From NCBI GenBank assembly GCA_913060895.1, contig CAJXSN010000015.1, positions 1-64,000 on the forward strand: a DNA stretch of 64,000 bases. The letters run 5' to 3'. Below the pieces are notes generated by a model that ran no database searches, was not told where the DNA came from, and saw only the letters and a program-made list of their open reading frames with translations. The position numbers and the translations under genes are program-made. Source of the DNA: an uncultured Sphingomonadaceae bacterium. GTDB taxonomy: Bacteria; Pseudomonadota; Alphaproteobacteria; Sphingomonadales; Sphingomonadaceae. Positions 45,986 to 54,095 of this stretch are shown here, in pieces (position 1 is the first letter of the stretch; each line of letters begins with the position of its first letter).

Positions 45986-47197
45986 ATGGCGACACAGCTG
46001 AAAGATGATACGCAAACGCATGATGATGCGTTTCGGAACGAAGTTCGCGAATTTCTCGCAGAGCATTTTCCTGAAGAACTCAAGGGCAAGGGCAATCTTC
46101 TCGCGGGCCTCGACGGTCCGACGAATGAAAGTCCTGCCCACACCAAATGGCGCGAGGCAGTCGGTGATCGCGGCTGGGGCACCCCGACCTGGCCCAAGGA
46201 ATATGGCGGTGGCGGGCTTTCCCGGTCGCAGGCGAAAATTCTGGATCAGGAGATGGCGAAGGTCGGTGCGTGGAACCCCATAGGCGGAATGGGCATCATG
46301 ATGTTCGGCCCAACGCTGCTCGAGTATGGTAGTGATGAGCAGAAGAAAGAGCATATCCCTTCAATCTGTCGTGGCGATATCCGCTGGTGTCAGGGCTATA
46401 GCGAACCGAATGCCGGGTCCGACCTTGCCAATATTCAGACTTTTGCGGAGGATAAGGGCGACCATTACCTCGTCAACGGCCAGAAAACTTGGACGAGCGG
46501 CGGGCAATGGGCAGACAAATGCTTCGCCTTGGTGCGCACAAGCCGAAGTGACAAGCATAAGGGTATCAGCTTCCTGTTATTCGATATGGATGCTCCGGGA
46601 GTTGAAGTTCGTCCGATCACTATGATCAGCGGCACCAGCCCGTTCTGCGAGACGTTCCTGACCGACGTGAAGGTCCCCAAGGGCAACCTTGTGGGCAAAG
46701 AAGGCGAAGGTTGGACCATCGGTAAACGCCTGCTGCAGCATGAGCGGACGAATATTTCAGGCGGCGGACGGCTTGCTGAAATGATGGGCCGTAGCCTTGG
46801 CGATATTGCGAAGCAGCATTGCGAAACGGAAGAGAACGGGCAGCTTGCTGATGCTGCGCTGCGCCAAAAAATCGCTAACTTCGAAATTCGCTGGAACAGC
46901 TTCCTGCTTACTGCGCGGCGCGCGATGGAAGAAAGCAAAGCGCAAGGCGGCGTTTCCGAAATCAGCTCGGTTCTGAAAAAGGCGGGCACGAAGCTTGCGC
47001 AGGAGCGAAGCGAGATGCTGATCGATATCCGCGGACTGCAGGGGCTAGGCTGGGAGGGCGATTCCTTCGAGGACAGCGAAATGGAAGATGTTCGCGCATG
47101 GCTCTTTGGTAAAGCGGCAACAATCTATGGTGGCTCCACCGAGGTGCAGAACAACATTATTGCCAAGCGTGTGCTTGGTATGCTCGATCATCAGTAA
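45986..47197 (+). CDS. Acyl-CoA dehydrogenase, main subunit
   Basis: 403 residues. Three ATGs at 45974, 45983 and 45986 are in frame; GGAGG at 45976-45980 best serves 45986 (MATQLKDDTQ). IRWCQGYSEPNAGSDLANIQ and YLVNGQKTWTSGGQWAD are the flavin segments, HERTNISGGGRL follows, and the C-terminus has IYGGSTEVQNNIIAKRVLG. The pattern equals that of the enzyme at 38362-39612, with a second, smaller subunit encoded 15 bp downstream, so the locus has two heteromeric dehydrogenases, perhaps for successive side-chain shortening rounds. Its place after CYP153 and ferredoxin links alkyl hydroxylation to beta-oxidation. Confidence 0.92.
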   Translation: MATQLKDDTQTHDDAFRNEVREFLAEHFPEELKGKGNLLAGLDGPTNESPAHTKWREAVGDRGWGTPTWPKEYGGGGLSRSQAKILDQEMAKVGAWNPIGGMGIMMFGPTLLEYGSDEQKKEHIPSICRGDIRWCQGYSEPNAGSDLANIQTFAEDKGDHYLVNGQKTWTSGGQWADKCFALVRTSRSDKHKGISFLLFDMDAPGVEVRPITMISGTSPFCETFLTDVKVPKGNLVGKEGEGWTIGKRLLQHERTNISGGGRLAEMMGRSLGDIAKQHCETEENGQLADAALRQKIANFEIRWNSFLLTARRAMEESKAQGGVSEISSVLKKAGTKLAQERSEMLIDIRGLQGLGWEGDSFEDSEMEDVRAWLFGKAATIYGGSTEVQNNIIAKRVLGMLDHQ

Positions 47198-47212
47198 GGG
47201 GAGCAAAGGATC

Positions 47213-48283
47213 ATGGCGGTTCTGAACGAAGAACAGGAAATGCTGCGCGATATGGCGCGCGACTGGGCGACCAATAAAAGTCCGGTGACCGAATTTCGCA
47301 AGGTGCGCGCTAGCGGTGAGCCCGAAGCGTTTAATCGCGATGCCTATGCAAAAATGGCTGAAATGGGCTGGGCTGGCGTTATCATTCCCGAAGAATATGG
47401 CGGGAGCGACTTTGGTTTCATGTCGGCAGGCCTAGTGGTCGAAGAGCTCGGCAAGACGCTGACAGCAAGTCCGCTGGTTATGAACACCGTCGCTGCAAGT
47501 GCGATTGTGCTTGGCGGAAGTGACGAACAAAAATCACAGTGGCTGCCAAAACTCGCAAGCGGGGAGGCGATTGCGACGCTGGCGATCGATGAGGGGCCGC
47601 GCCACGACCCCGAAAAGATCGAAACCACAGTGTGGGGCGGCAAGTTGTCAGGAACGAAAGCTTTCGTTCCTGAAGCGCATGGTGCCGATCTGTTCGTCGT
47701 AGCAGCAAAGGACGGGCTGTATTTGGTGGAAAAGGGCGATGGCGTCTCCCTTGCGACCCGCAAGCTCACCGATCAACGCAGCCATGCCGATGTAACTTTC
47801 GATGGAGCGGCAGCACACAAATTGGAAGGTGGCGGCGACACTCTGCTCGGCGATGTACTGGACCGTGCTCGGGTTCTCACCGCTGCGGAAATGCTCGGCA
47901 TGGCGCAGGCCGTGTTCGACACGACGCTCGATTATCTGAAGCAGCGCGTCCAGTTCAATCAGGTGCTGGCGACTTTTCAAGCACTGCAGCATCGCATGGC
48001 GGATCTGTTTGCCGATCTGGCGCAGATGCGCTCTGCGGTCGAAGGTGGATTGCAGGCGATCGATTCCGGTTTCGGCATCGATCGCGCGGCGATTATTGCC
48101 AAGGCGGAAGCAAACCGGGTGCTGCACACCGTTTCGAACGAAGGCATTCAGATGCATGGCGGGATCGGCATGACGGATGAATACGATGTCGGGTTCCATC
48201 TGAAGCGCGCACGCGTTCTGGAGGCAAGTTTTGGCTCCAGCAGTCAGTTGAACAACCGGTTTGCGTCGCTGGCGGGTTACTGA
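47213..48283 (+). CDS. Acyl-CoA dehydrogenase, short degenerate subunit
   Basis: 356 residues, start preceded by GGGGAGCAAAGGA. It has the N-terminal MGWAGVIIPEEYGGSDFGF and C-terminal QRVQFNQVLATFQALQHRMAD and MHGGIGMTDEYDV blocks, but in place of the flavin/substrate motif it reads TLAIDEGPRHDPEKIE, and the middle domain is short. This fits the non-canonical subunit of a heterotetrameric acyl-CoA dehydrogenase with the gene 15 bp upstream. Last gene of the CYP153 unit; the convergent Nudix gene starts 67 bp further. Confidence 0.9.
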   Translation: MAVLNEEQEMLRDMARDWATNKSPVTEFRKVRASGEPEAFNRDAYAKMAEMGWAGVIIPEEYGGSDFGFMSAGLVVEELGKTLTASPLVMNTVAASAIVLGGSDEQKSQWLPKLASGEAIATLAIDEGPRHDPEKIETTVWGGKLSGTKAFVPEAHGADLFVVAAKDGLYLVEKGDGVSLATRKLTDQRSHADVTFDGAAAHKLEGGGDTLLGDVLDRARVLTAAEMLGMAQAVFDTTLDYLKQRVQFNQVLATFQALQHRMADLFADLAQMRSAVEGGLQAIDSGFGIDRAAIIAKAEANRVLHTVSNEGIQMHGGIGMTDEYDVGFHLKRARVLEASFGSSSQLNNRFASLAGY

Positions 48284-48350
48284 TGGCAATTAAAGGCATC
48301 AGTTAAGGGCGCCAGCGAACCCAATCATCCATTCTGGGGGAAACGGCGGT

Positions 48351-49121
48351 TCACCCTACGACCTCCGAAGCGGGGCCGTATCCCGCCTCCTCCGGAATGG
48401 TGAGGATGTTTCTGCCATCACGCTGAACGATGGTCGGCAGCACCGGTTCGATCGTGCGGTCACTCGCACGGGCAACACAATCCTGCGCACTTTCTGCCTG
48501 AGCCAGCAGTTCCAAGTTCAGTCGGGTGGGAAAGATGATCGTCCGTTCTCCCGCTTCGCCCATGGCAAGCGCACCGCGAGGTGACAGCCATTCAGCATCC
48601 ACGGTTTCATATCCGTCACATGCCGCGATCTGCCGATCCGGTGCGCGAGCGACGTAAAACCAAGTATCGAAACGCTTATTCATGAAAGTTGGGGTAACCC
48701 AGCGCGCGAAGTCGGTAAGACCACCCAACCGCAGATGCACACCAGCCTCCCTAACGACATCAAGGAACGTGCGTTCGCCCTGTTCGACAGCCTTACGGGT
48801 TTCAGGGTCGCAGGTATCTTCAAAAGCGCTGCCGTCCAGATTATCGGCCAATAGGATACCTGCCTCCTCATAGGCTTCACGAATCGCCGCAATACGCAGG
48901 GTTCGCTGGGTCGAATCGAGATCATCCCAACCGGTGCAATGCTCCGCCCACTCCGGCGCATCGTCGCCGTTAGCGGGCTTACCTCCGGGAAAGACCAATG
49001 CGCCGGACGCGAAATCGATCTGATGGTGCCGCTTCACCATTAATACCTGAAATTCCGGTTCGTCGCGCAGCAGCAACATGGTTGCCGCAGGGACGGGATC
49101 GACGGGTTGTTCCTTGGTCAT
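48351..49121 (-). CDS. Nudix hydrolase, NUDT19/RP2-like
   Basis: 256 residues. The Nudix box is split: FPGGKPANGDD at about residue 34, an insertion of about 30 residues with two Trp, then AAIREAYEEAGILL holding the catalytic RExxEE. A long insertion within the box is characteristic of the NUDT19/RP2p branch, whose mammalian members hydrolyse CoA and acyl-CoAs to phospho-pantetheine products. The position beside acyl-CoA dehydrogenase genes fits a role in CoA ester turnover. The strand is opposite to the CYP153 unit. Confidence 0.85.
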   Translation of the reverse strand: MTKEQPVDPVPAATMLLLRDEPEFQVLMVKRHHQIDFASGALVFPGGKPANGDDAPEWAEHCTGWDDLDSTQRTLRIAAIREAYEEAGILLADNLDGSAFEDTCDPETRKAVEQGERTFLDVVREAGVHLRLGGLTDFARWVTPTFMNKRFDTWFYVARAPDRQIAACDGYETVDAEWLSPRGALAMGEAGERTIIFPTRLNLELLAQAESAQDCVARASDRTIEPVLPTIVQRDGRNILTIPEEAGYGPASEVVG

Positions 49122-49184
49122 TATCTTCCTCCGGTAGACGTATTATTATATGCGTGTCTTCTTTCCTGTCATCGAACGATTGAA

Positions 49185-50774
49185 TCATCTCCATTTCCAC
49201 AACAGAGCGAGCAACGCAGCGGCCAGCGCAACACTCGCCAAAATCCATGATTGGTCCACCAGCAGTGCAGCGGAAACGATCAATGCGGCGACCACCGGCC
49301 CTTTCACCGCCTGGTTAGCTGTCGGCGATTGATTCTGTTCGGCAACGCCAGGCCCGTCGATCGTAACAGGGATCGCACCTGCCCGAACAATCTTGGTCAC
49401 GCTCGACGTGAGTTCTGGCAGCAATTTCGAAAGGCCGAACAGCTGGCCAGGCAGGCTGGCAAGTTGCTTGCGCGTCGCTCCCAATGAAAACCGTTCCGAT
49501 AGAAGTTCGGCGACGATGGGTTTGGTCTCTTCGGCAATATTGTAATCGGGAGCGAATGAACGCACGAAACCTTCGGCGGTCAGCAGCGTGCGGAGCAGGA
49601 TAGCGAGATCGGGCGGCAGGACCAGCCGGTAGTCGCGCAGCAAAGCAAACACCCTGTCAAAAATAACCGAGAATTCCACGCCCGACAGCACGGTGCCGCG
49701 GAATTCGGCGATCAACTCGTCCAGATCGATCGCAAGCCGATCCCGGTCTACCGGCGGATTGCCGGCCCATTCCAGCAGTAGCCCGGCTGCATCGCGCGCC
49801 TGTTCGCCCGCAATGGCGAATATCAGCTGGATAATTTCCTGCCGCCGCGTCCCGCTGAGAAAACCGACCGAGCCAAAATCGATGAACCCGACCTGGTTCG
49901 CTTCCATCCGGAACACATTGCCGGGATGGGGATCGCCGTGGAATTCGCCGTTGAGGATCATCATCCTCAACACTGCGTCGGCATATCGCTTTGCAAAGGT
50001 GGTATTGGGCGCATCGCCTCCTGTTTGGTCGAGCTGCGAAGCGGGCGTTCCGGGTAGACGCTCCTGCACATTGATTTTAAGGCCGGTAAGATCCCAATGG
50101 ATAGCCGGAGTTTTCGCGCCCAGAGTTTCCAGGTAGCCACCGATCCGTTCGCAGGCACGAGCCTCCGCCGCGAGATCCATCTCGCGCGAGAGATTCTTTC
50201 CGAATGTCTGCAGGAATTCGACCGGGCGATAGCGCGCTATATCCTGCGAACGACGCGCGGCGACGCCTGCCAATCGCACAAGCAATCGCATGTCGGCTTC
50301 CAACCGGGCCGCCGCACCGGGACGGCGAACTTTCACGATCACTTCCGTACCGTCGCGCAGGGCCGCCGCATATGTCTGCGCGATCGAGGCGGATGCGATC
50401 GGTTCGCGTTCGAATGCCGTAAATTCTGCCTCCCATTCCTCGCCCCAACTTGCGATGAATACAGGCTCGATTGCTGAAAAAGGGACAGGCTCGACCTGGT
50501 CCTGCAGCGTCGCGAAAGCGTTGATCCAATCGTCGGATAATAGATCGCCGCGCGTTGCAAGAAGTTGACCCAGCTTCACGCCTACGGGACCGACGTCGCG
50601 CAGCAGCGCTACGACAGCTGCGGGACGCAATTGCTCGTGGTCGAGATCCTTTTGCGCATGCGGTATTATCCCCATCGCGCCGGCAAGGCTTTTGGCCCCA
50701 TGCCGGGCGAATATCCGGCCGAGTTCCGTCAGCCGGGACAGTTCCCCTATCGGTTTGTCAGCAACATCGCTCAT
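49185..50774 (-). CDS. UbiB/ABC1-family atypical kinase-like protein
   Basis: 529 residues. The KxGQ motif GVKLGQLLATRGDLL lies near residue 65, the Ala-rich loop ASASIAQTYAAAL near 125, the catalytic-loop equivalent EFHGDPHPGNVF near 285 and the metal-binding GFIDFG near 300. Two membrane helices end the protein (VVAALIVSAALLVDQSW, LASVALAAALLALLWKW). UbiB/COQ8 proteins are ATPases supporting ubiquinone synthesis. Here there is no ubiE or ubiJ neighbour; the gene starts 5 bp after the marR-like gene on the same strand, so it may be a paralogue co-regulated with efflux rather than the main UbiB. Confidence 0.9.
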   Translation of the reverse strand: MSDVADKPIGELSRLTELGRIFARHGAKSLAGAMGIIPHAQKDLDHEQLRPAAVVALLRDVGPVGVKLGQLLATRGDLLSDDWINAFATLQDQVEPVPFSAIEPVFIASWGEEWEAEFTAFEREPIASASIAQTYAAALRDGTEVIVKVRRPGAAARLEADMRLLVRLAGVAARRSQDIARYRPVEFLQTFGKNLSREMDLAAEARACERIGGYLETLGAKTPAIHWDLTGLKINVQERLPGTPASQLDQTGGDAPNTTFAKRYADAVLRMMILNGEFHGDPHPGNVFRMEANQVGFIDFGSVGFLSGTRRQEIIQLIFAIAGEQARDAAGLLLEWAGNPPVDRDRLAIDLDELIAEFRGTVLSGVEFSVIFDRVFALLRDYRLVLPPDLAILLRTLLTAEGFVRSFAPDYNIAEETKPIVAELLSERFSLGATRKQLASLPGQLFGLSKLLPELTSSVTKIVRAGAIPVTIDGPGVAEQNQSPTANQAVKGPVVAALIVSAALLVDQSWILASVALAAALLALLWKWR

Positions 50775-50779
50775 TGTCT

Positions 50780-51271
50780 TTAATCCGGTCCGCCCAATCG
50801 TCTATCGAGATTAACTGCAACCCGGTCGAGCAGCCGTTTCAGCACGTCCTTCTCCTCCGGCGAGAAGTCGTGCCACAATATCGCGTGCAGCCGGTCCGCT
50901 GATCGCCTCAGGTCCGGGAGGATAGCGTCGACATTTTGGGTGAATTTGATCCGCCAGGCCCGGCCATCAGAAGGAGCCCGTTCCCGTTCGACAACGCCCC
51001 TTTCACTCAATGCATACACCGCCTGACCGATAGTGGCTGATTCTAGCTCGAGCCGCTTGGCAATCGCAGCCTGGGTAAGATCCGGTTCGCGCAATAGCAG
51101 TCCGATTATTCGCCATTGGGTCTGATTCAGACCCACATCGGAAATCCATTCGTCATAGATACGCCGCGCGCTGCGGCTGACTTCGCCCATCAAGAACAAG
51201 ATGGAATCGTCATTGGAAATAACATCCCCGGGTTCGTGCGGTTCGCGAAACTTCCGTTTTCTACCATCCAT
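50780..51271 (-). CDS. MarR-family regulator
   Basis: 163 residues from ATG 51269-51271 (MDGRKRKFREP); the frame could start at TTG 51310, which is less likely. The winged helix is seen as WRIIGLLLREPDLTQAAIAKRLELESATIGQAVYALSERGVVERERAPSD in several blocks, with the wing RERAPSDGRAWRIKFT. It is divergent from the EmrA-EmrB efflux operon, as is usual for MarR repressors of multidrug efflux, and 5 bp upstream of the UbiB-like gene. A perfect palindrome in the shared promoter is the probable operator. Confidence 0.92.
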   Translation of the reverse strand: MDGRKRKFREPHEPGDVISNDDSILFLMGEVSRSARRIYDEWISDVGLNQTQWRIIGLLLREPDLTQAAIAKRLELESATIGQAVYALSERGVVERERAPSDGRAWRIKFTQNVDAILPDLRRSADRLHAILWHDFSPEEKDVLKRLLDRVAVNLDRRLGGPD

Positions 51272-51315
51272 GCCGTTGCTTACGCCCTTTCTGCAAAAAA
51301 TATCAACCAAATATG

Positions 51316-51329
51316 ATAAAGTACTTTAT
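51316..51329. promoter_or_regulatory. Probable MarR operator
   Basis: ATAAAGTACTTTAT is a perfect 14-bp palindrome between the divergent marR-like and emrA-like genes. A related site with 13 of 15 matches over TAAAnnnCTTTATAT is at 56894-56908. Confidence 0.6.
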
Positions 51330-51395
51330 ATTCTACTGCCGAATGACTAGGTGCCCAGCTTCCTAATGCCCCCCTGCCGGAAAAGAATACACGTC

Positions 51396-52520
51396 ATGGA
51401 CAGTTCTGCTTCGTCGAGGCCTGAAACCGAACACGAAGGCAAACCGCGTATCGGCAAAAAATTGCGGCTAGTCATCATTGCTGCAGTGGTCATCGCAGGC
51501 ATTGCCGGTGCCTGGTGGTACTATCGGTATCAAACCTACGGGCAGTACATGCAGTCGACCGACAATGCTTATGTTGCAGCCAACAGCGTCGTCGTTTCCT
51601 CCAAAGTCGCCGGATATGTCGACAAAGTGCTGGTTTCGGAGAACGATCGCGTTACCGAGAACACCCCGCTTGTTCAGCTGGATCTGCGTGATTATCGCGC
51701 ACAAGCAGCGCAGGCACGCGCCCAGATAACGGCCACTCTGGCCGGTGGCGACACGATCCGTTCCCAGATAACCGAGCAGGATGCCGCAATTCGACAAGCG
51801 CGGGCGCAGCTAGCTGCCGCACGCGCAGCACTAGACCTCGCGAACGAGCAAGTGAACCGCTATCGTCCGCTTGCTGCAAGTGGAGCGGAACCACGCGAAA
51901 AGCTGGACCAACATGTCATGCAGGCACAGCAGGCCCGGGCGGAACTGGCCGCCGCACAGGCTGCAGTGGCAGCGGCCAGCGGACGCCGCTCTACCCTGTT
52001 CCAACAAATCAAACAGACACAAGCGCAAGCGGATGCCGCGCGTGCCCAGCTCGAAGCCGCCGATCTGAATGTTTCCTCGACAATGCTAAAAGCTAGCATA
52101 GCCGGTCGCATCGGAGATTTATCGGTTCGGGTGGGCCAGTTCGCGCAGCCCGGCCAGCGATTAATGAGTATTGTTCCGGTCGACCAGATTTACGTTTCGG
52201 CAAATTTCAAGGAAACGCAGGTTGGTCTAGTGCGGCCCGGCCAGAGGGCGGAGCTGGAAATAGACGCACTGCCCGGCATTATGATTGAAGGGCGGGTGGA
52301 CAGCATTGCGCCGGGGACGGGCGCGGAATTTTCCATTCTGCCTCCTGAAAATGCCACTGGGAACTTTACAAAAATCGTTCAGCGCATACCGGTTCGCATC
52401 GCCATCGAGGCATCCCCGAAAATACGCAGATTGCTTGTCCCGGGAATGTCGGTCGTCGCCACAATCGATACCAGAAACGCCGCCGATGAACTGGATGCGA
52501 TTTCGAGTGCCCTGGAATGA
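51396..52520 (+). CDS. emrA: EmrA-type membrane-fusion protein
   Basis: 374 residues from ATG 51396, with GGAAAAG about 10 bases upstream; the frame opens with GTG 51351. A single N-terminal helix (LVIIAAVVIAGIAGAWWYY) follows a charged cytoplasmic tail. The sequence MQSTDNAYVAANSVVVSSKV is the hallmark of the EmrA/HlyD family, then a long coiled coil rich in Ala, Gln and Arg, and RIGDLSVRVGQFAQPGQRLM and VSANFKETQVGLVRPGQ in the beta domain. It connects the MFS pump encoded next (4-bp overlap) to an outer membrane channel. Confidence 0.93.
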   Translation: MDSSASSRPETEHEGKPRIGKKLRLVIIAAVVIAGIAGAWWYYRYQTYGQYMQSTDNAYVAANSVVVSSKVAGYVDKVLVSENDRVTENTPLVQLDLRDYRAQAAQARAQITATLAGGDTIRSQITEQDAAIRQARAQLAAARAALDLANEQVNRYRPLAASGAEPREKLDQHVMQAQQARAELAAAQAAVAAASGRRSTLFQQIKQTQAQADAARAQLEAADLNVSSTMLKASIAGRIGDLSVRVGQFAQPGQRLMSIVPVDQIYVSANFKETQVGLVRPGQRAELEIDALPGIMIEGRVDSIAPGTGAEFSILPPENATGNFTKIVQRIPVRIAIEASPKIRRLLVPGMSVVATIDTRNAADELDAISSALE

Positions 52521-54088
52521 CCGCTGGCCCTATCGCCAGTGCTGCTGAAACAGTTCCCGGAGAACAGCGACAAAACGCCGATATCACAGCGTGGGTTGCC
52601 GTAGCTGCCGGCGCTTTGGGCGCAATGCTGGCAACGCTCGATATTTCTATCGTGAATTCCGCACTTCCGGTCATTCAGGGGGAAATCGGGGCGAGCGGCA
52701 CGGAAGGTACCTGGATAGCGACGTCGTTTCTGGTGGCGGAAATCGTTGTCATCCCACTGAGCGCGTGGCTGGAACGGCTTCTTGGACTCCGCACGCTTCT
52801 AATCATCGCAGTCAGCGCGTTCACTGCCTTTTCGGTGCTGTGCGGAATTGCAACCGACCTTACGACTATGATCGTTGGACGCACCGGGCAAGGTTTCATG
52901 GGCGGCGCGCTGATCCCTACCGCAATGACCATTGTGGCTAAGCGCCTGCCACCGCATCAGCAACCGATTGGCATGGCACTTTTCGGAATGACGGTGGTTC
53001 TTGGCCCGGTTATGGGTCCACTGATCGGCGGCTGGCTGACTGAAAACCTCAGCTGGCATTATGCGTTCTTCGTGAATGTTCCCGTCTGCGCTGTGCTTTT
53101 GCTGCTTCTGTTTGTGGGTTTGCCACACGAAAAACCAAACTGGGATTATCTGGTTGAAGCCGACTGGGCAGGAATCGCAGGGTTGGTTCTGGGGCTGGGC
53201 GGGCTGACCGTGCTGCTGGAAGAAGGACACCGGGAGGAATGGTTCGCTTCGTCCACTATCCGTTGGCTAGGGATTGTCACGGTGATCGGATTCGCAATGC
53301 TCCTTCACGGGCAACTCTTTGCAAAAAAGCCGGTGCTAAAATTGCGCCTGCTGCTTAGCAGGCAATTCGGCAGCGTTGCCATCATGGCGCTGGCCTTGGG
53401 TATGGTCATGTATGGATCGACTTACGTCATCCCCCAGTTTCTCTCCATCATCTCCGACTATAATGCTTTTCAGACCGGACTGGTTATATTCTGGATGGGG
53501 GTGCCCGCATTCCTGCTGATGCCGGTTCTGCCTTTCATGATCCGCCGCTTACATATCCGTCTCGCGGTCGGAGCCGGAATGTTTCTGATGGCGCTAAGTT
53601 GTTTTCTGAGTGTGAGCCTTACGGCCCAATCCACCGGCGCCATCTTCATCGAAAGTCAGCTCGTCCGGGGGTTTGGCATGATCCTTTCGATGATGTTTTT
53701 GAACCAGGCAACCGTGGCTTCGGTTGCGAAAGAAGATGCAGGCGACGCGTCAGGCATTTTCAATGCGTCACGAAATCTGGGTGGTTCGTTCGCGCTAGCA
53801 GGGCTGGCGTCGTTCCAGGACCAACGTATCTGGCATCACAGTCGCCGAATGGAAGAAACGCTAAATGCCAATAGCGTCGCGTTGCAGGACTATCTCGATG
53901 GGCTGGCAAGAAACTTCGGCGGGATGGAGCAAGGCATGGCGATGCTGATCCGCACCATTCAGCGCGAGGCATTCGTCATGACGTATAATGATGTCTTCTT
54001 CATGATGGGACTACTGACCCTGATCACAGTTCCACTAGTGATCTTTCTGAAACCGCTGCCCAAAAACGTTTCTCTATCGATGCACTGA
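52517..54088 (+). CDS. emrB: EmrB-type DHA2 MFS drug transporter
   Basis: 523 residues, 14 predicted helices. Motifs of the DHA2 family: MLATLDISIVNSALPVIQGE in helix 1, WIATSFLVAEIVVIPLSAWL in helices 1-2, GRTGQGFMGGALIPTAM, and motif C GMTVVLGPVMGPLIGGWLTE in helix 5. It exports hydrophobic compounds with proton antiport and with EmrA and an outer membrane channel forms a tripartite pump. Translationally coupled to the EmrA-like gene; the NodT-type gene follows after 7 bp, so the whole pump is one operon under the MarR regulator. Confidence 0.94.
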   Translation: MTAGPIASAAETVPGEQRQNADITAWVAVAAGALGAMLATLDISIVNSALPVIQGEIGASGTEGTWIATSFLVAEIVVIPLSAWLERLLGLRTLLIIAVSAFTAFSVLCGIATDLTTMIVGRTGQGFMGGALIPTAMTIVAKRLPPHQQPIGMALFGMTVVLGPVMGPLIGGWLTENLSWHYAFFVNVPVCAVLLLLLFVGLPHEKPNWDYLVEADWAGIAGLVLGLGGLTVLLEEGHREEWFASSTIRWLGIVTVIGFAMLLHGQLFAKKPVLKLRLLLSRQFGSVAIMALALGMVMYGSTYVIPQFLSIISDYNAFQTGLVIFWMGVPAFLLMPVLPFMIRRLHIRLAVGAGMFLMALSCFLSVSLTAQSTGAIFIESQLVRGFGMILSMMFLNQATVASVAKEDAGDASGIFNASRNLGGSFALAGLASFQDQRIWHHSRRMEETLNANSVALQDYLDGLARNFGGMEQGMAMLIRTIQREAFVMTYNDVFFMMGLLTLITVPLVIFLKPLPKNVSLSMH

Positions 54089-54095
54089 CCCTGAT

